Positions 1 through 10,052 are shown, numbered from the stretch's first letter. The stretch is DNA of 64,000 nt from Prorocentrum cordatum (GCA_963575745.1 CAUYUJ010022093.1:192831-256830), one strand, 5' to 3'. Program-made: numbers and translations. The notes: generated by a model not told the origin, from the sequence alone.

Positions 1-399
1 TTGGGCCACTCTGGGCCCCCTGCTGCTCTTCTGCAGCCGCTTGCTCCCGCGCGCCGACTTGGTCATTGTTCGTGCGGTCTCTCTCTGTCCCTCCCGCGCT
101 TTCCATCACACTGCAAGAAGAAAAAGGTGAGCGTTTTTTTATTCAGCGTTTCGACATTGGGCGGAAAGGGGGGAGAGGGGGGGGGCCTGGCTCCAGACCT
201 CTGCTTCGTGCATCTGTTTGCAACAGTGCGCCCCACGGGGGAGTCTCCACCTGCTCGAAACAGGCGCGAAAAAACAGCCAAGATGTATTCCATAGGGGGG
301 GGGAAGGGGGGGGTTGGGGGCCCGCGCCGATCGGCAAAACAATGAATAAGAAAACGATCACAAGGCACGTGCACTGATTGATGTCCGAATTCTGCAATC
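1..399. other. G-rich left edge, no gene recognised
   Basis: This stretch contains several runs of G (about 170-186, 294-318) and no domain that I recognise. A possible 5' splice site reading AAG|GTGAGC lies near 127-134 on the plus strand, but no exon can be supported upstream of it. The missing C-terminal exon of the FKBP gene (minus strand) could lie here or beyond the left end. Confidence 0.4.
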
Positions 400-494
400 C
401 TCATCCCTCTGATGCCCTCGTCCATGCCAGGGAGCATTTGTCCGATACCAAACCGGTAGTCGCGAGACGTGCCCTTGGTGTCCTCGATCGTGAT
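400..494 (-). CDS. FKBP-type peptidyl-prolyl isomerase, internal exon
   Basis: Read on the minus strand, this exon encodes ITIEDTKGTSRDYRF, then GIGQMLPGMDEGIRGMR. It matches the FKBP core, in which a 'G.GQ(V/M)(I/L).G.(D/E).G(I/V).GM' segment precedes the strand ending in GG(K/R)RRL. FKBPs catalyse cis-trans isomerisation of prolyl bonds and act as folding helpers or in signalling complexes. The exon is preceded by a consensus acceptor ending CAG at 495-497. The donor is unclear: a GA-type donor after ATGAG (about 400) would be compatible with non-canonical dinoflagellate donors, but this is inference. The following conserved segment of the family (the 'GG.R.L..PP.LGYG' part) is not visible to the left, so the gene is incomplete in this window or has a further exon that I cannot find. 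Family assignment is fairly firm; exon limits are not. Confidence 0.55.
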
Positions 495-1158
495 CTGACA
501 TGGCGTGCAAGAGTACTCAAGGGTAAGAAGGCGACAAAGGCACCGTGATCGACGCACTACACCGTACTCTAACTTGTTCGTGCTACTTGTCTGCATCCTG
601 AAACTTACCACTACCACGGATTGACACAACAGTAGGCACATGCGGCTTCCAAACCCACCTCGCCATTCATACTAAAATTCACATCCATCGTAACCAACTA
701 AGTCACACATGTGCCTTCAGTAGTGCTGCGAGACAATCGAGACAAACTCATGCTTCATACTTGTCTTCTCTTAACCACGCCTCTCGATCTTCCAAAATGG
801 GCGAGTCGGTGGGTCGTCACCAACTGACAGTCGGAACGAAATCGCATCCATATCCGTACCCAGTGTGTGTGTGTACGTACAATCGAATTCTACCAGAAAT
901 TGCGGAGATGCCGCCAATGAAACAAAATATCCGAATTCCAGAATTCATCGGCCGAACTTGTGAACTAGTCTCCCTCGCACATTCGCCCGTGAATGATCCA
1001 GTCCCTCTCCTCACTGCATTCGCTCTGCAGTCCCAGCCCTCTCTACAGTTCCCCCACCACATTGTGCAGTCACATCGAATGTTAATTTCCTGCTTCCCAG
1101 TGTCAGATACAACGTAAGAAACGATGCTTGCCTGGCGCTCCTTTACCACACACTTCAC

Positions 1159-1233
1159 CTTGTAATCAACGGCAATCAAGTCCCCTACCTTGGCCGTTGC
1201 GCCGGTGCCCACCTTCGGAATCAATAACAGCAT
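1159..1233 (-). CDS. FKBP-type peptidyl-prolyl isomerase, N-terminal exon of the domain
   Basis: On the minus strand this reads IPKVGTGATAKVGDLIAVDYK, the typical beginning of an FKBP domain ('V..G.G..A..GD...V.Y'). The exon end is set by a canonical donor, GATTACAAG|GTGAAG, at 1159/1158. It is phase 0, like the acceptor of the exon at 494, so the two could be joined in frame across a 664-bp intron. The resulting spacing between the 'VDY' and 'GIGQ' motifs (about 20 residues) is somewhat shorter than in most FKBPs (nearer 27), so a small exon between them may have been missed. The left limit at 1233 is the first Met of the open frame. An upstream exon or a transit peptide is possible. No ligand or compartment can be inferred. 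Confidence 0.5.
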
Positions 1234-2492
1234 CCATGACTGCGCCCTCAGCCCCCCTGTCGCGTACTCTCAGATGGTGCGCTCGCCATGTTGCGTGTAA
1301 CCCTTTATTCCGAATCCTCACGATCTATTCCTTTGTGGGGTCGGTGGCTTTACCAGTGCAACTTCTTATGGCTAACGCCTTACACCTTTCAACGTGACCT
1401 TTTTGGGAAGATGACAGAGTGAATTTGAAGCATTCATCACAGCTGCACGCAAGAGGGCGGATATCACATGCCCTTAAAATCGGATCGAACGCGAACATGA
1501 TAATACGCTGTCTATCACGATCAATCCTGTCAATCTCGCGCGCGGCCGACTCGGTACCCCGCTTTGTTTCTCACAACAAGGTGCCAAGGCCCCCAAATTA
1601 TCACCGGGTGGTGGTCGTCAAAACGCAGCACAGGACCCACGTTCAACAACTTCACATTGCCCCTGGGGGCAAACTGCGCCTGTCACTTGTTCGTTCCCCA
1701 GGCAACTTGCTTGGAAAGGTTTCTGATGACACTTTCTGGGGAACCGAGAAGTACGTGGGTTGCTGGATCCAGGATCGGTGGGACGACAATGTCTCCCATT
1801 GTTTCCCATCGTCTCCAATTTTTCCCCACTATCTATCCCTATCCGTACCCCTATCCCTATCGCGAGCCCCATCTTTTCTGTTTTCCAATCCCTCTATCCC
1901 TCTCCCTTTTCTCCCTATCTCTGTCCAGTTTCCTAGATCTCTAGCCCTATGCCCATCCCTGCATCCAGAACTATGCCCCTGGCCCCGTATCCCTGTTCCC
2001 ATCCCTGCCCTCATCCTGACCCCCCCATCGTGGCCCCCTATCGCAGCTGTGCCAATGAAGGGAAACTGGGACACACAAATAAATAGACACAAATAACAAG
2101 ATTCCCAATATTTTTCCAGATTTTCTGGGTTTCTGTCTTCCCCCCCACTTCCCATACTTTCCAATATTTTCTGGGGAATCGACGATTAATTGTGTCTGTG
2201 TGTTTTTCCCCTCATGAGTTGAATCTGTTCAGGGCCTTCTGCCGCAGGGGTGTCACTTCTTCCCGCCGCCTCTGAGCACACGGGTGTACCTGCCACCTCG
2301 AGCCCACCTCTGGCGACCGCGCATGCGCGCACAACGCGTGAACCCACGCACCACAAGTCAGGGCTGGACCCAAATGTTTTTTTCGTCTTGTCTTCGTTTC
2401 GTTCTCGTTTGCTCTGCCCGTTTCCCTGCACTCCCCTTTCCAAGACGAAAAACAGAACACAGCCGAAGTCCAGCAAAACAGCGTCTAGGTTT
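1234..2492. other. Intergenic sequence with degenerate CCCTAT repeats
   Basis: No gene is recognised here. From about 1835 to 2035 the plus strand is a degenerate C-rich repeat of the type CCCTATCCCTAT / CCCCTAT, giving open frames with no domain content. The stretch 2215-2490 is unique-looking and lacks any recognisable coding signal. Confidence 0.4.
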
Positions 2493-2835
2493 AGGTCGGG
2501 CCTGTCCCCCTACAGGGGGATTTTGGAGGACAAATTTAAACAATACGCAGAACATGCCCCAAACGTGCCCCAGAATACTCAAAACATCGTCCCCATTCAT
2601 GGTGTTCCAACCTACTTTAGCCTTGATCACCAGAAAACAATTCGAGCGCACACCTCGAGGATTTTCACGCATCGGGCCCCGGGAGACACTGTTTCGACAC
2701 TCTGCCGACCCTCTTCTGTGAGCTCGACAGTATTTTTGGGATGTGGTCCTCAAGAACGATGGGAGCAACGTAAGTCCCCAGACTATCTCCTGATGATTTG
2801 TGAGTACCCCTCCCGATAGAGGGACGGGCCCGGCA
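2493..2835. mobile_element. Family B short inverted-repeat element, copy 1 (long, diverged)
   Basis: The left end reads AGGTCGGGCCTGTCCCCCTA and the right end TAGAGGGACGGGCCCGGC. These are the inverted ends shared by five related copies in the window (see 6437, 10217, 61956 and 63519). Internal sequence such as 'ACTCAAAACATCGTCCCCA' matches the copies at 10.2 and 62.0 kb. At about 343 bp this copy is twice the usual length, so it probably holds an internal insertion. Confidence 0.55.
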
Positions 2836-2935
2836 GAAGTTTGGGCCCGGCCCGGCCACGGGCCGCCAAACCCACTCGGGTCGGGCGGAAAGGGGGGGGA
2901 TTGCAAAAGGGGGGTTTGAGAATCAGCTCGCGTAG

Positions 2936-2950
2936 TTTTTTTTTTTGTTT

Positions 2951-2996
<46 letters not shown>

Positions 2997-3083
2997 AAAA
3001 AAAACATATCACCAGCAGAGTTACGGTTCATTCTCGCGCGCAGATGCATGCGGCAAGATATACTGTAGAAAAAACGGCCGATA
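2936..3083 (-). mobile_element. Short retroposon nested in family C element with 18-bp target duplication
   Basis: A 148-bp insert is bounded by an exact 18-bp direct repeat, GAGAATCAGCTCGCGTAG (2918-2935 and 3084-3101). Intact family C copies contain only one copy of this segment. The plus strand begins with poly-T and a (TA)n tract, so read on the minus strand the insert has an A-rich/(TA)n 3' tail. A-rich tail plus a long target duplication is the signature of LINE-mediated retroposition. The body (about 90 bp) matches no small RNA that I recognise. Confidence 0.65.
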
Positions 3084-3382
3084 GAGAATCAGCTCGCGTA
3101 GCTGATTTTCCCGGCGCCTCCCGGCGCCGGAGGCGGGGCTGTGTATCGAGGAATGGGCCCCTCGGTGAGGCCGAAACCAGCTGCATGCAGCAAATTTCGT
3201 ACCCCCCCCCTTTCCCCAGACCTTCCAGAGAGCTTTTTTTTGGCACTGGGGACCTAAGAACCTGGAAAGCTGCGCGAAGCAGCCTAAAACCAAGACGTAG
3301 AACAGCTCTGGGATAGGCCTTTACGTCGGGTGCTATTTTGTAGCCCTCCTGGAAGGTCAGGGCAGTGCATGCAGCAGATTTC

Positions 3383-3549
3383 TAGGGCGACGAGATCTAT
3401 GCATATCCACTGCTCCTGGCCAGGCCAATCCTGGGCCCAGGAGCGGTGTATACGCCCTCCTGGCCTGGCCAGGGAGGCATATACACAGCTCCTGGGCCCA
3501 GGATGGGCCTGGCCAGGAGCAGTGGATATGCATAGATCTCGTCGCCCTA
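3383..3549. repeat. Near-perfect 167-bp palindrome
   Basis: The two arms (each about 80 bases, beginning TAGGGCGACGAGATCTATGC) are reverse complements with only a few mismatches and almost no loop. ATTT occurs on both outer sides (…CAGATTTC and TAATTTCG…), which could be a short target duplication. It interrupts the right end of a family C element. Confidence 0.8.
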
Positions 3550-3723
3550 ATTTCGTAACCCCCCCTTTCCCAATCCCCCCCTTTCGCGTCCGGCCCGACC
3601 CGCCGAGAGCTCGCCGTGCCGGCCCGCCGAGAGCGCGCGCGCGCGCCGAGCGCGCAGAGGTCCACGGGCCCCGCGGGGCCTCGCCGAGGGCAGCGGGCGC
3701 CCCACGGGCCCCGCGGGCCTCTC

Positions 3724-3851
3724 GCCATCGCTCGGACGTCCATTCCCAGTGTTTTTTTTTTCGGTTTCGTGCGTGGTTTCTCGCCAAATGATCAGGGATG
3801 CTCCTCGATGGTTCTCGCCGAGAAAAAAATGCACACGGCCGAGCGATGCCA
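3724..3851. mobile_element. Family A short inverted-repeat element, copy 1
   Basis: The element starts GCCATCGCTCGGACGTCC and ends CACGGCCGAGCGATGCC, giving inverted ends of about 17 bp. The interior shares 'TTTCGTGCGTG', 'GGATGCTCCTCGATGGT' and 'CTCGCCGAGAAAAAAATG' with copies at 5794 and 62272. Length is about 128 bp in all three. GGGCCT occurs on both sides. It carries no coding capacity, so any movement would depend on another element's transposase. Confidence 0.7.
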
Positions 3852-4339
3852 GGGCCTGCAGGCGCGCGGGCCGTGCGGGGCCCGCAGCGAGGCGGGCGCG
3901 CGACAGGCGTCGCAGGCCCCAGGGATTGGCACCCGCGCCAAGTTCGGCGGTGTGCCTCCACCGAAGGGAGGAAGACCCCGATCTCGGTGATGGTGGTGGT
4001 GATGTTATGGCTTCCAGGGTGGCCGAAAGATTACCACTAACGCTGAAATCTGGGATCATCTTCCCCCTGTGGAGGCAACCCCCTGTGCTGGTGTTGGTGC
4101 CCATTTCCAGGCCTCCAAAAACGCGCCGAATGCAGCCGCACACGGGCGAAACGGCGTGTGCATCTTGGACAGCCAGAGAGCCCGCGATCGGCCCTTGGAA
4201 CAGATCCTCCACGCGTGCGTAATTAGGCCTTCTCACAGCATTGGTGCTCTCCCTTGTGACGGACTAAAGTCGCGGGCCCAACGGGCCAGAGGCGCGCTAA
4301 AATCTCTGGCAACAGCTTAGCAATATTTCTACTTCGCTC

Positions 4340-5090
4340 GCGTGTTGTGTCCCCTGGGGTCCCAAACGAAAAGTACTCCAGGAGACTCCCGTCAAGGATG
4401 CCGTACTTCGAGGGGTGCGGTTTTCAGAGCGTTCCAGAGCGCTCCAGGAGCGCCACAAGGGGCCCCAAGTGAGCTCCAAGAGTGCCCAAGTGTCAGGATC
4501 AGTGAGTGGCAGGCCCCAAGATGGTCCGAAGACAACCCCAAGAGATTTCAATATAGCCTAAAGATGGTTCAAGATAACTCCATGAGAGCCCCCGGAAGCT
4601 CGCTTTCAATTTTTCTCTTTTGGTTTTTGAAAGATTTGGGCGTTACCGTCTTTTCGGGCTTCCGACTGTCCAAGACGGCCCAGGAAGCCCCCAAGATCGC
4701 CCCAAGACAGCACAAGAGGCTCCAAGGATGGCCCCAAGAAGGCCCAAGAGGGCCCCAAGACGGGCCAAGATGCCTCCAAGAGGGCTCCAGAGGCCCCTTA
4801 ACCAGAGCCCCACGAGGGCAATCCGAACTGCCACTTGGAGCCCTCCCACCGAAGATGGCACCCGAGACCGCCAGCAAGCCCCGAAGGGGCCCCCAAGAGG
4901 CCGCCAAAGGCCCCCAAGACACCCCCGAGAGGCCTCAAGAGACCCGCAAGAGGCCTCCAAGAGGCCCCCAAGATGTCTCCAAGACACCCCCGAGAGAAGA
5001 GGCCCCCAAGAGGCTCCCAAATGCCGCCAAGAGGCCCCCGAGAGAACTCCCAGGAGTCCCCTACAAGCCTCACAACAAGGCCTCTTGTCC
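4340..5090. repeat. CCAAGAGGCC-type minisatellite
   Basis: A degenerate repeat of 9-12 bases (CCAAGAGGCCCC, CCAAGATGGC) fills most of the interval, interrupted by a T-rich unique piece near 4600-4660. Related arrays occur at 6690-6775, 29460-30540 and 58395-58590. Open frames on both strands (R/P/K-rich or W/G/S-rich) are by-products of the repeat. Confidence 0.7.
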
Positions 5091-5586
5091 ACGTTCCAGT
5101 ATGGCCGAACGCTTCTAAACACTACATACAGAATGGGCTGGCGGAATGAGAGAAACGATCGAATGTAATGTCACACACGGCTCGATCTCGGAATAGTGCC
5201 TCGCAGAGGAGTCGAGCTGGAATGGCTGGACATCAAGCAACGAATCGCTCAAGAAACGTATGGAACCAAACATTCATTCAATCACAATTGGTCGGGTTCG
5301 TTCGAGACCAAATTTGAGATTCCGCTTTCCCATATTCATCTTCAGACTCCATGGCGGGCCACATCAACGATTTCCGAACGGACCTGGTGCCGATAATGCG
5401 TACGGAAACCGAACTGCGCGAAGCCGAGCGTCAAACGTGCCAGTGTGCACGGGATGTGCCTCACAGGTGGCGTGGCATCCAGCGCAGCGGATAACGCGAA
5501 CGCCTTACCGAAAAAGCGTCCGCGGGAATCGCGCAGGCACGAGTCCACGCTGGAGGCGATGCCCGATCGCCAGAGATTTCGCCTGG
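5091..5586. other. Unique sequence, no gene recognised
   Basis: Composition is ordinary and there are no long repeats. Short open frames exist but none shows a family that I can name. Confidence 0.35.
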
Positions 5587-5665
5587 AGGAGGAGGAGGAG
5601 GAGGAGGAGGAGGAGGAGGAGGAGGCGGAGGAGGAGGAGGAGGAGGAAGAGGAGAAGGAGACGGA
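5587..5665. repeat. (GAG)n microsatellite
   Basis: This is an almost uninterrupted GGA/GAG triplet run. It encodes poly-Glu on one strand and poly-Ser/Pro on the other, and should not be read as coding. Confidence 0.9.
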
Positions 5666-5793
5666 GACGAGACCACTCCGCCGGGCGCGCACGGGGTGAA
5701 GCGTGCCTGTGGAGGGAGGGCGTGCCATGAAGAGCAGCACACGGAGGTGGTATGGGGGCAGGAGGTGGGCAGAGGAGGTGGGATGGGGGAGCT

Positions 5794-5920
5794 TGCCGTC
5801 GCTCGGACGTCCATTTCCCGTGCATGTTTTGGTTTCGTGCGTGTTTTTTTTGCTCGATGGTCCAGGATGCTCCTCCAGGGTCCTCGCCGAGAAAAAAATA
5901 CACACGTCCGAGCGATGCCA
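5794..5920. mobile_element. Family A short inverted-repeat element, copy 2
   Basis: Ends TGCCGTCGCTCGGACGTCC and CACGTCCGAGCGATGCCA are inverted. The interior matches copies 1 and 3, including 'GGTTTCGTGCGTG' and 'CTCGCCGAGAAAAAAAT'. GGGGAG occurs on both sides. Confidence 0.7.
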
Positions 5921-6436
5921 GGGGAGGGGAAGGGGGAGAAAAGCGAACGAGAGGGGGGGAGGGGGGACGGAACGCGGGCGAGAAAGGCCTGGAGAGGCAG
6001 CAGCGCGGGCGGGGAAATGGGGTGCGGAGAGGGGTGCGGCACTCGAGGGCGAGATCGGCCAGTGGGCCTTGATGTCCTCCCACGCGACGCCACCAGTGTG
6101 AAGGTCGTCCTGGGTCGCATCAGTCTTTCCCCAACAGTGAACTGCTCAGCCTGCTCCTGTCCCTCGTCTAAGTTATCCTCTTCCTCCTCCTCCTCCTCCT
6201 CCCTCCTTTCCCTTCCCATTGACCATCACCGTCACCACCGCCAGGGTCGCCACCGTCGCCGCCACCATCGCCATCGCTGACACACGCGGTCCCACATCGA
6301 ATGCGCAGAGCCCTTTCTTCGAGAGGCAGTCTTGTGGAGCTGCCTGGGCAGGCCGCTGTGCGCGAGCCTGGACTCTGCTGAGGGCATGGAGCCGTGCTGC
6401 TTCCTCCAAATCGCGCTTCCGGCTGAACGACAAGGC

Positions 6437-6598
6437 TTAGGTGGGCATGTCCTCCTGACAGGCGGGTTTTGGACGAAACGTAAAGAAATGCGCAACACTA
6501 TTCAACAAATGCTTAAGCATACCACGAAAGTCGTCCTCAGACCATTTCTGTAAAACTATGTTTGAATTCTTCTTCGGTGGAGGGACACGCCCGACTCA
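6437..6598. mobile_element. Family B short inverted-repeat element, copy 2
   Basis: The left end is TAGGTGGGCATGTCCTCCTG and the right end GGAGGGACACGCCCGACT. The interior 'GGCGGGTTTTGGACGAAACG' matches copy 4. Flanks GACAAGGC and GACAAGAC are similar, consistent with a diverged 8-9-bp target duplication. Confidence 0.55.
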
Positions 6599-7231
6599 AG
6601 ACAAGACGCGCCTTCCACGGGCCGCGCCGCGGCCTCCTGTGGGACCTCCTGGCCTCTCAGCCTCGACGGCCTCGTGTAGGGGCTCCTCGATGGCCCCGAG
6701 GCGGCTGCAGAGACGGCCCGGAGGGACCCCCCAAGACTGCCCACGGGGCCCAAGACAGCCCCGAGGCGGCCCCACTGTTCTCCACGAGAGCTGTCCAAAG
6801 AAGCGAAGACCAAAAGTGTCACATGCGAGGGCATCTGGTGCTCACAACCCTACCACACAACGGGCGTGGTGGGACTTGCCGCAAGCGCCTGGACAACACA
6901 GAATGGAGCGCTTGCAACGGCTGCTGGCATGAATGCTTGGGCCCCGCGTCTCGTCCCGAGCGTTCCGCGCAACTGATTATAATAATCGGTCATGATCTCT
7001 TACACCCGCGCATTTCCTTGGAAGACGTAAGTCTCGGATTTGGGGAACTCGGGGTGGCCTGACGGGGCGGCACGAACATGACGAGACCCCATTTGAAATT
7101 TGACGCGAGCTCCTGCTGCAAACTTCCCGCGAGAACTGGACCGTTAACCTTCGGAACGGCGGAATGGGCCCATTCAAAAGCGTCGGCAAATCCCAGCTCC
7201 GGCGAACTCGAATCTTACGTTCCCCCGACAT

Positions 7232-7692
7232 GTCCTATCTCCTCCTCCTCCTCCTCCTCCTCCTCCTCCTCCTCCCCTCACCCTCCTCCTCCTCGCCCCT
7301 CCCACCCCCGCTCCTCTCCTCCTCCCCCTCATCCTCCTCCTCCTCCTCCTCCTCCTCCTCTCTCCTCCTCCTCCTCCTCCTCCTCCTCCTCTTCCTCCTC
7401 CTCCTCCTCCTCACTCCTCCTCCTCCTGCCTCCTCCTCCTCCCCTCCTCCCCCCCTCCTCCTCCTCCTCCTCCTCCTCCTCCTCCTCCCCTCCCCTCCTC
7501 CTCCTCCTCCTCCACCTCCTCCTCCTCCTTCCTCCTCCTCCTCCTCCTCCCTCCTCCTCCTCCTCACTCCCCTCCTCCTCCCCCTCCTCCTCCTCCCCTC
7601 CTCCTCCTCCTCCCCCTCCTCACCCCTCCTCCTCCTCCTCCCTCCTCCTCCCCTCCTCCTCCTCCTCCTCCTCCTCCTCCTCCTCCTCCTCC
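7232..7692. repeat. (TCC/CTC)n microsatellite, about 460 bp
   Basis: This polypyrimidine triplet array has occasional interruptions. All open frames across it (poly-Ser, poly-Leu, poly-Pro, poly-Glu or poly-Arg) are artefacts of the repeat. The strand bias could support triplex formation. Confidence 0.95.
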
Positions 7693-7830
7693 ACTCGTGG
7701 CCCTGCGCCGACGTGCCGCCCCATCGGCGGCGAGCCTGCGGGGGGGGGGGAAGCGAGCAGGGGGGCAGGCCTTCTCGGAAGCCTCGGAAGTCCCCTTCTG
7801 CCTTCGGAGAAGCTTTCGACTACCTACCAG

Positions 7831-7977
7831 ACCACCCCAACCCAACCCGAAGACTTGAATTTGACCCGAATTTCGGGTTGGGGGGGTACGGATTCCATGT
7901 TTTTTCTAACGTTCCCCGACCCCCCCCCCACCGGAAATGGAGGGCAAATCGAGGGCTTCGGGTTGGGTTGGGGTGGT
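7831..7977. mobile_element. 147-bp element with perfect 22-bp inverted ends
   Basis: The left arm at 7831-7852 begins ACCACCCCAACCCAACCC, and the right arm at 7956-7977 is its exact reverse complement. The loop has no coding capacity. It resembles a short non-autonomous inverted-repeat transposon. No clear target duplication is seen and no second copy is found in the window. Confidence 0.6.
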
Positions 7978-8219
7978 TTGGTGGGTGGTGATTTCCAGAG
8001 GCCTCCCCCCAAGGCAGCACGGAGACACTTCTCTCGGGAGGCCAGGGGGCTTCTGAAGCGTCCCGCCGCCTCCTGAGAAGGGCCTTCTCCTCCTCGCTTC
8101 CTTCCCTCGCTCGCCGCCGAGCCCCAGGCGTCGTGCTAGGAGGCAACCACTGGGAGGTCTTCGTCGGAAGAATTGAAGGAAGATTGGACCCCATTCGGGG
8201 GGCTGCTACGCAGAATCAA

Positions 8220-8790
8220 GCCGCGGGTTGAACGGGATTAAAAGCCGGATAAAGCAGGCTCAAGCTGGATCAAGCGGAATGAAGCCGGATGAGCCTAGAT
8301 TTCGGACCAGGGCAACATCAGAATTTGACCTCCCAGGAGTTGAAGGGCAACGGTAGGGGGGGACTGGCATAAGTGGGGGATGCATCGACCTGAAATCGGC
8401 GGTATATCTCCGATAAATCGGCGATAGGCCCCCGATAACTATAGCGAATCTCGACCTTCCTGTGCAGGTTGGGGCTATCGGGCCCGTATCGGCGATCAAT
8501 CGGCGATTGGGGGTCGATACATCCCCCCCTATGCCTTCAGAAGACTCTCCTGGGAGCCTTTCGTAATCACCTGAGTGGCCCCAGCTGCCCCCCGCAAGCC
8601 TAGAGCCGCCTCCAGTGTCTCCTCCAGTGGCCCCCCCGCGGCCTCCCATGGCCTGCAGTGGCTTCCCGTAGCCCCCACAGTGGCCTCCAGTGGCGCGAGC
8701 AAACGACTGTGGACCACTGGAGGCGCTGGAAAGCCAGGCCAACTGACAATAATCGGCGGTGGATTAACCTCCCTTTAGTAAACCTCCCCT
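8220..8790. repeat. Degenerate short repeats (AATCGGCGAT and CAGTGGC types)
   Basis: The interval 8390-8520 contains several copies of AATCGGCGAT-like words, and 8575-8720 contains CTCCAGTGGCC-like words. No gene is recognised. Confidence 0.4.
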
Positions 8791-9235
8791 TAATGAAAAC
8801 GGCATGGGACCGAATCCGCCGGACCCGGACCCGCAAAAACGACGGCCGCGACGCCCTCTCGCGAACCGAAAACGGCCAATTCCTTCATCGACGTGTCAGG
8901 GTAGGAGGTCTGTCCACCCCCGAGATAAGGGGCTCCCAGGGTCGTCTTCCGAATTTATGCCTATCCCCCCCGAGGAGTGGCGTCCGAAGCCCTGGCCCCG
9001 CGGGCCCGCCCGGGGCGGGCGCGGCAGCGCCCGCTCTTAGGGTGACCCGAAAGAGGGTCCAGCCGCAAGGGGGTGGTGCAACAGATGTGGGGCAACTGTT
9101 CCCTGCCTAGGCTCTGCCTAGAGGGTTCTTACTCTATTAGCTTAAAAAGGGGCCGGGCAGTGGGCTTCGCCCCGGGTGGTTCCCCCGGTCCCCGCCCCGC
9201 GGTTCCCCCAGTTGCGCCCCCTTACCCTAACTTTG

Positions 9236-9325
9236 CGTATCTCAACTTAGCTTAGCTTAGCTTAGCTTCATCTTAGCGCCGCTTAGCTGTAGCTGTAGCT
9301 GTAGCTGTAGCTGTAACTTAACAAC
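9236..9325. repeat. (CTTAG)n and (CTGTAG)n short tandem repeats
   Basis: Five-base TTAGC units (9246-9268) are followed by six-base TAGCTG units (about 9286-9315). The arrays are too short and irregular to be telomeric. Confidence 0.7.
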
Positions 9326-9639
9326 GCTTAACTAAGCTACAGCAACAGCAACAGCAAAGCAAAGCACTAGCAACGCAAAGCAAATCAACATCAAAGGCAA
9401 AACAAATGAAAGGCAAAACAAAAACAATGTGCAACAGTACGATCAGAGAGCCCTCCCGGTGAGCGAATGCAAAAACATGCGTGTGTGTGCGAAGGCAAAG
9501 CAAAAACAAAACCAAGCAAAAACAAAAACAAGCAAAAGCAAAGGCAACTACGACGATGAGGAGAAGGAGGAGGACGGCGTTTACAGTTACTACTAATGCT
9601 GCTTTCCTAGGGGCTCCAACTCCTAGGTAGGGTCGCACT

Positions 9640-9805
9640 GGGGTAATATTGCAGATGTACTGCGCCGGAGAATTGTATTGCCTTGTACTGCAACTCATGT
9701 ATTGCACGCGAAAATCCAGCATTGCATTTGCGCCCTGGAATGTATTGCACGCCCCAAATGTACTGCAACCCCACAAATCTATTGCACCAAATCTATTGCA
9801 CCACC
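9640..9805. repeat. Degenerate repeat built on TATTGCA / TACTGCA
   Basis: About ten copies of TATTGCA, TACTGCA or close variants recur at 10-25-base spacing. No gene overlaps. Confidence 0.55.
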
Positions 9806-9921
9806 CTCTTGTCGCTGGGACCCCCTTTTGGGTCAACCCGACTCTCTCGAGAGAGGCTCCGCTGCGAGGCCACGGGCTCTGGGATTGAGCAGGGACCGAC
9901 CGTCCCGGCATTCCTATAGTC

Positions 9922-10052
9922 ATGCCACGAAATGTTCTTAGAACCTGAAAATGTTCTAAAAACAAAAACAAGGTTCTTAGAACATAAACCCAGTGTTAAA
10001 ACAAGACAGTCCCAACCAGAAATGTTCTAAGAACATGTCGTGGGAACCACAA
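9922..10052. mobile_element. 130-bp foldback element with GTTCTTAGAAC palindromes
   Basis: The ends CCACGAAATGTTCTTAGAAC (from about 9925) and its near reverse complement finishing at about 10050 form inverted arms. Further GTTCTTAGAAC-like words lie inside and just outside. It has no coding capacity. Confidence 0.5.

Larger units (their letters stand above)
2876..3598. mobile_element. Family C inverted-repeat element, copy 1, carrying nested insertions
   Basis: The left end TCGGGTCGGGCGGAAAGG and the right end TTTCGCGTCCGGCCCGA are the inverted ends of family C. The flanks CCCAC (2871-2875) and CCCGC (3599-3603) match in four of five bases, like the 5-bp duplications seen at the other copies. 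The element is far longer than the roughly 200-bp copies at 56.8 and 61.3 kb. It holds a retroposed insert (2936-3083), a partly duplicated right half (3187-3225 and 3364-3380), and a long palindrome (3383-3549). Confidence 0.6.

Noticed and set aside
7078-8076. Open frames of up to 332 residues across the TCC array
   Set aside because: They are poly-Ser/Pro/Leu translations of a microsatellite and open in several phases at once.
9236-9325. Interstitial telomere repeat
   Set aside because: The units are CTTAG and CTGTAG, not the TTTAGGG type, and the tract is short and mixed.
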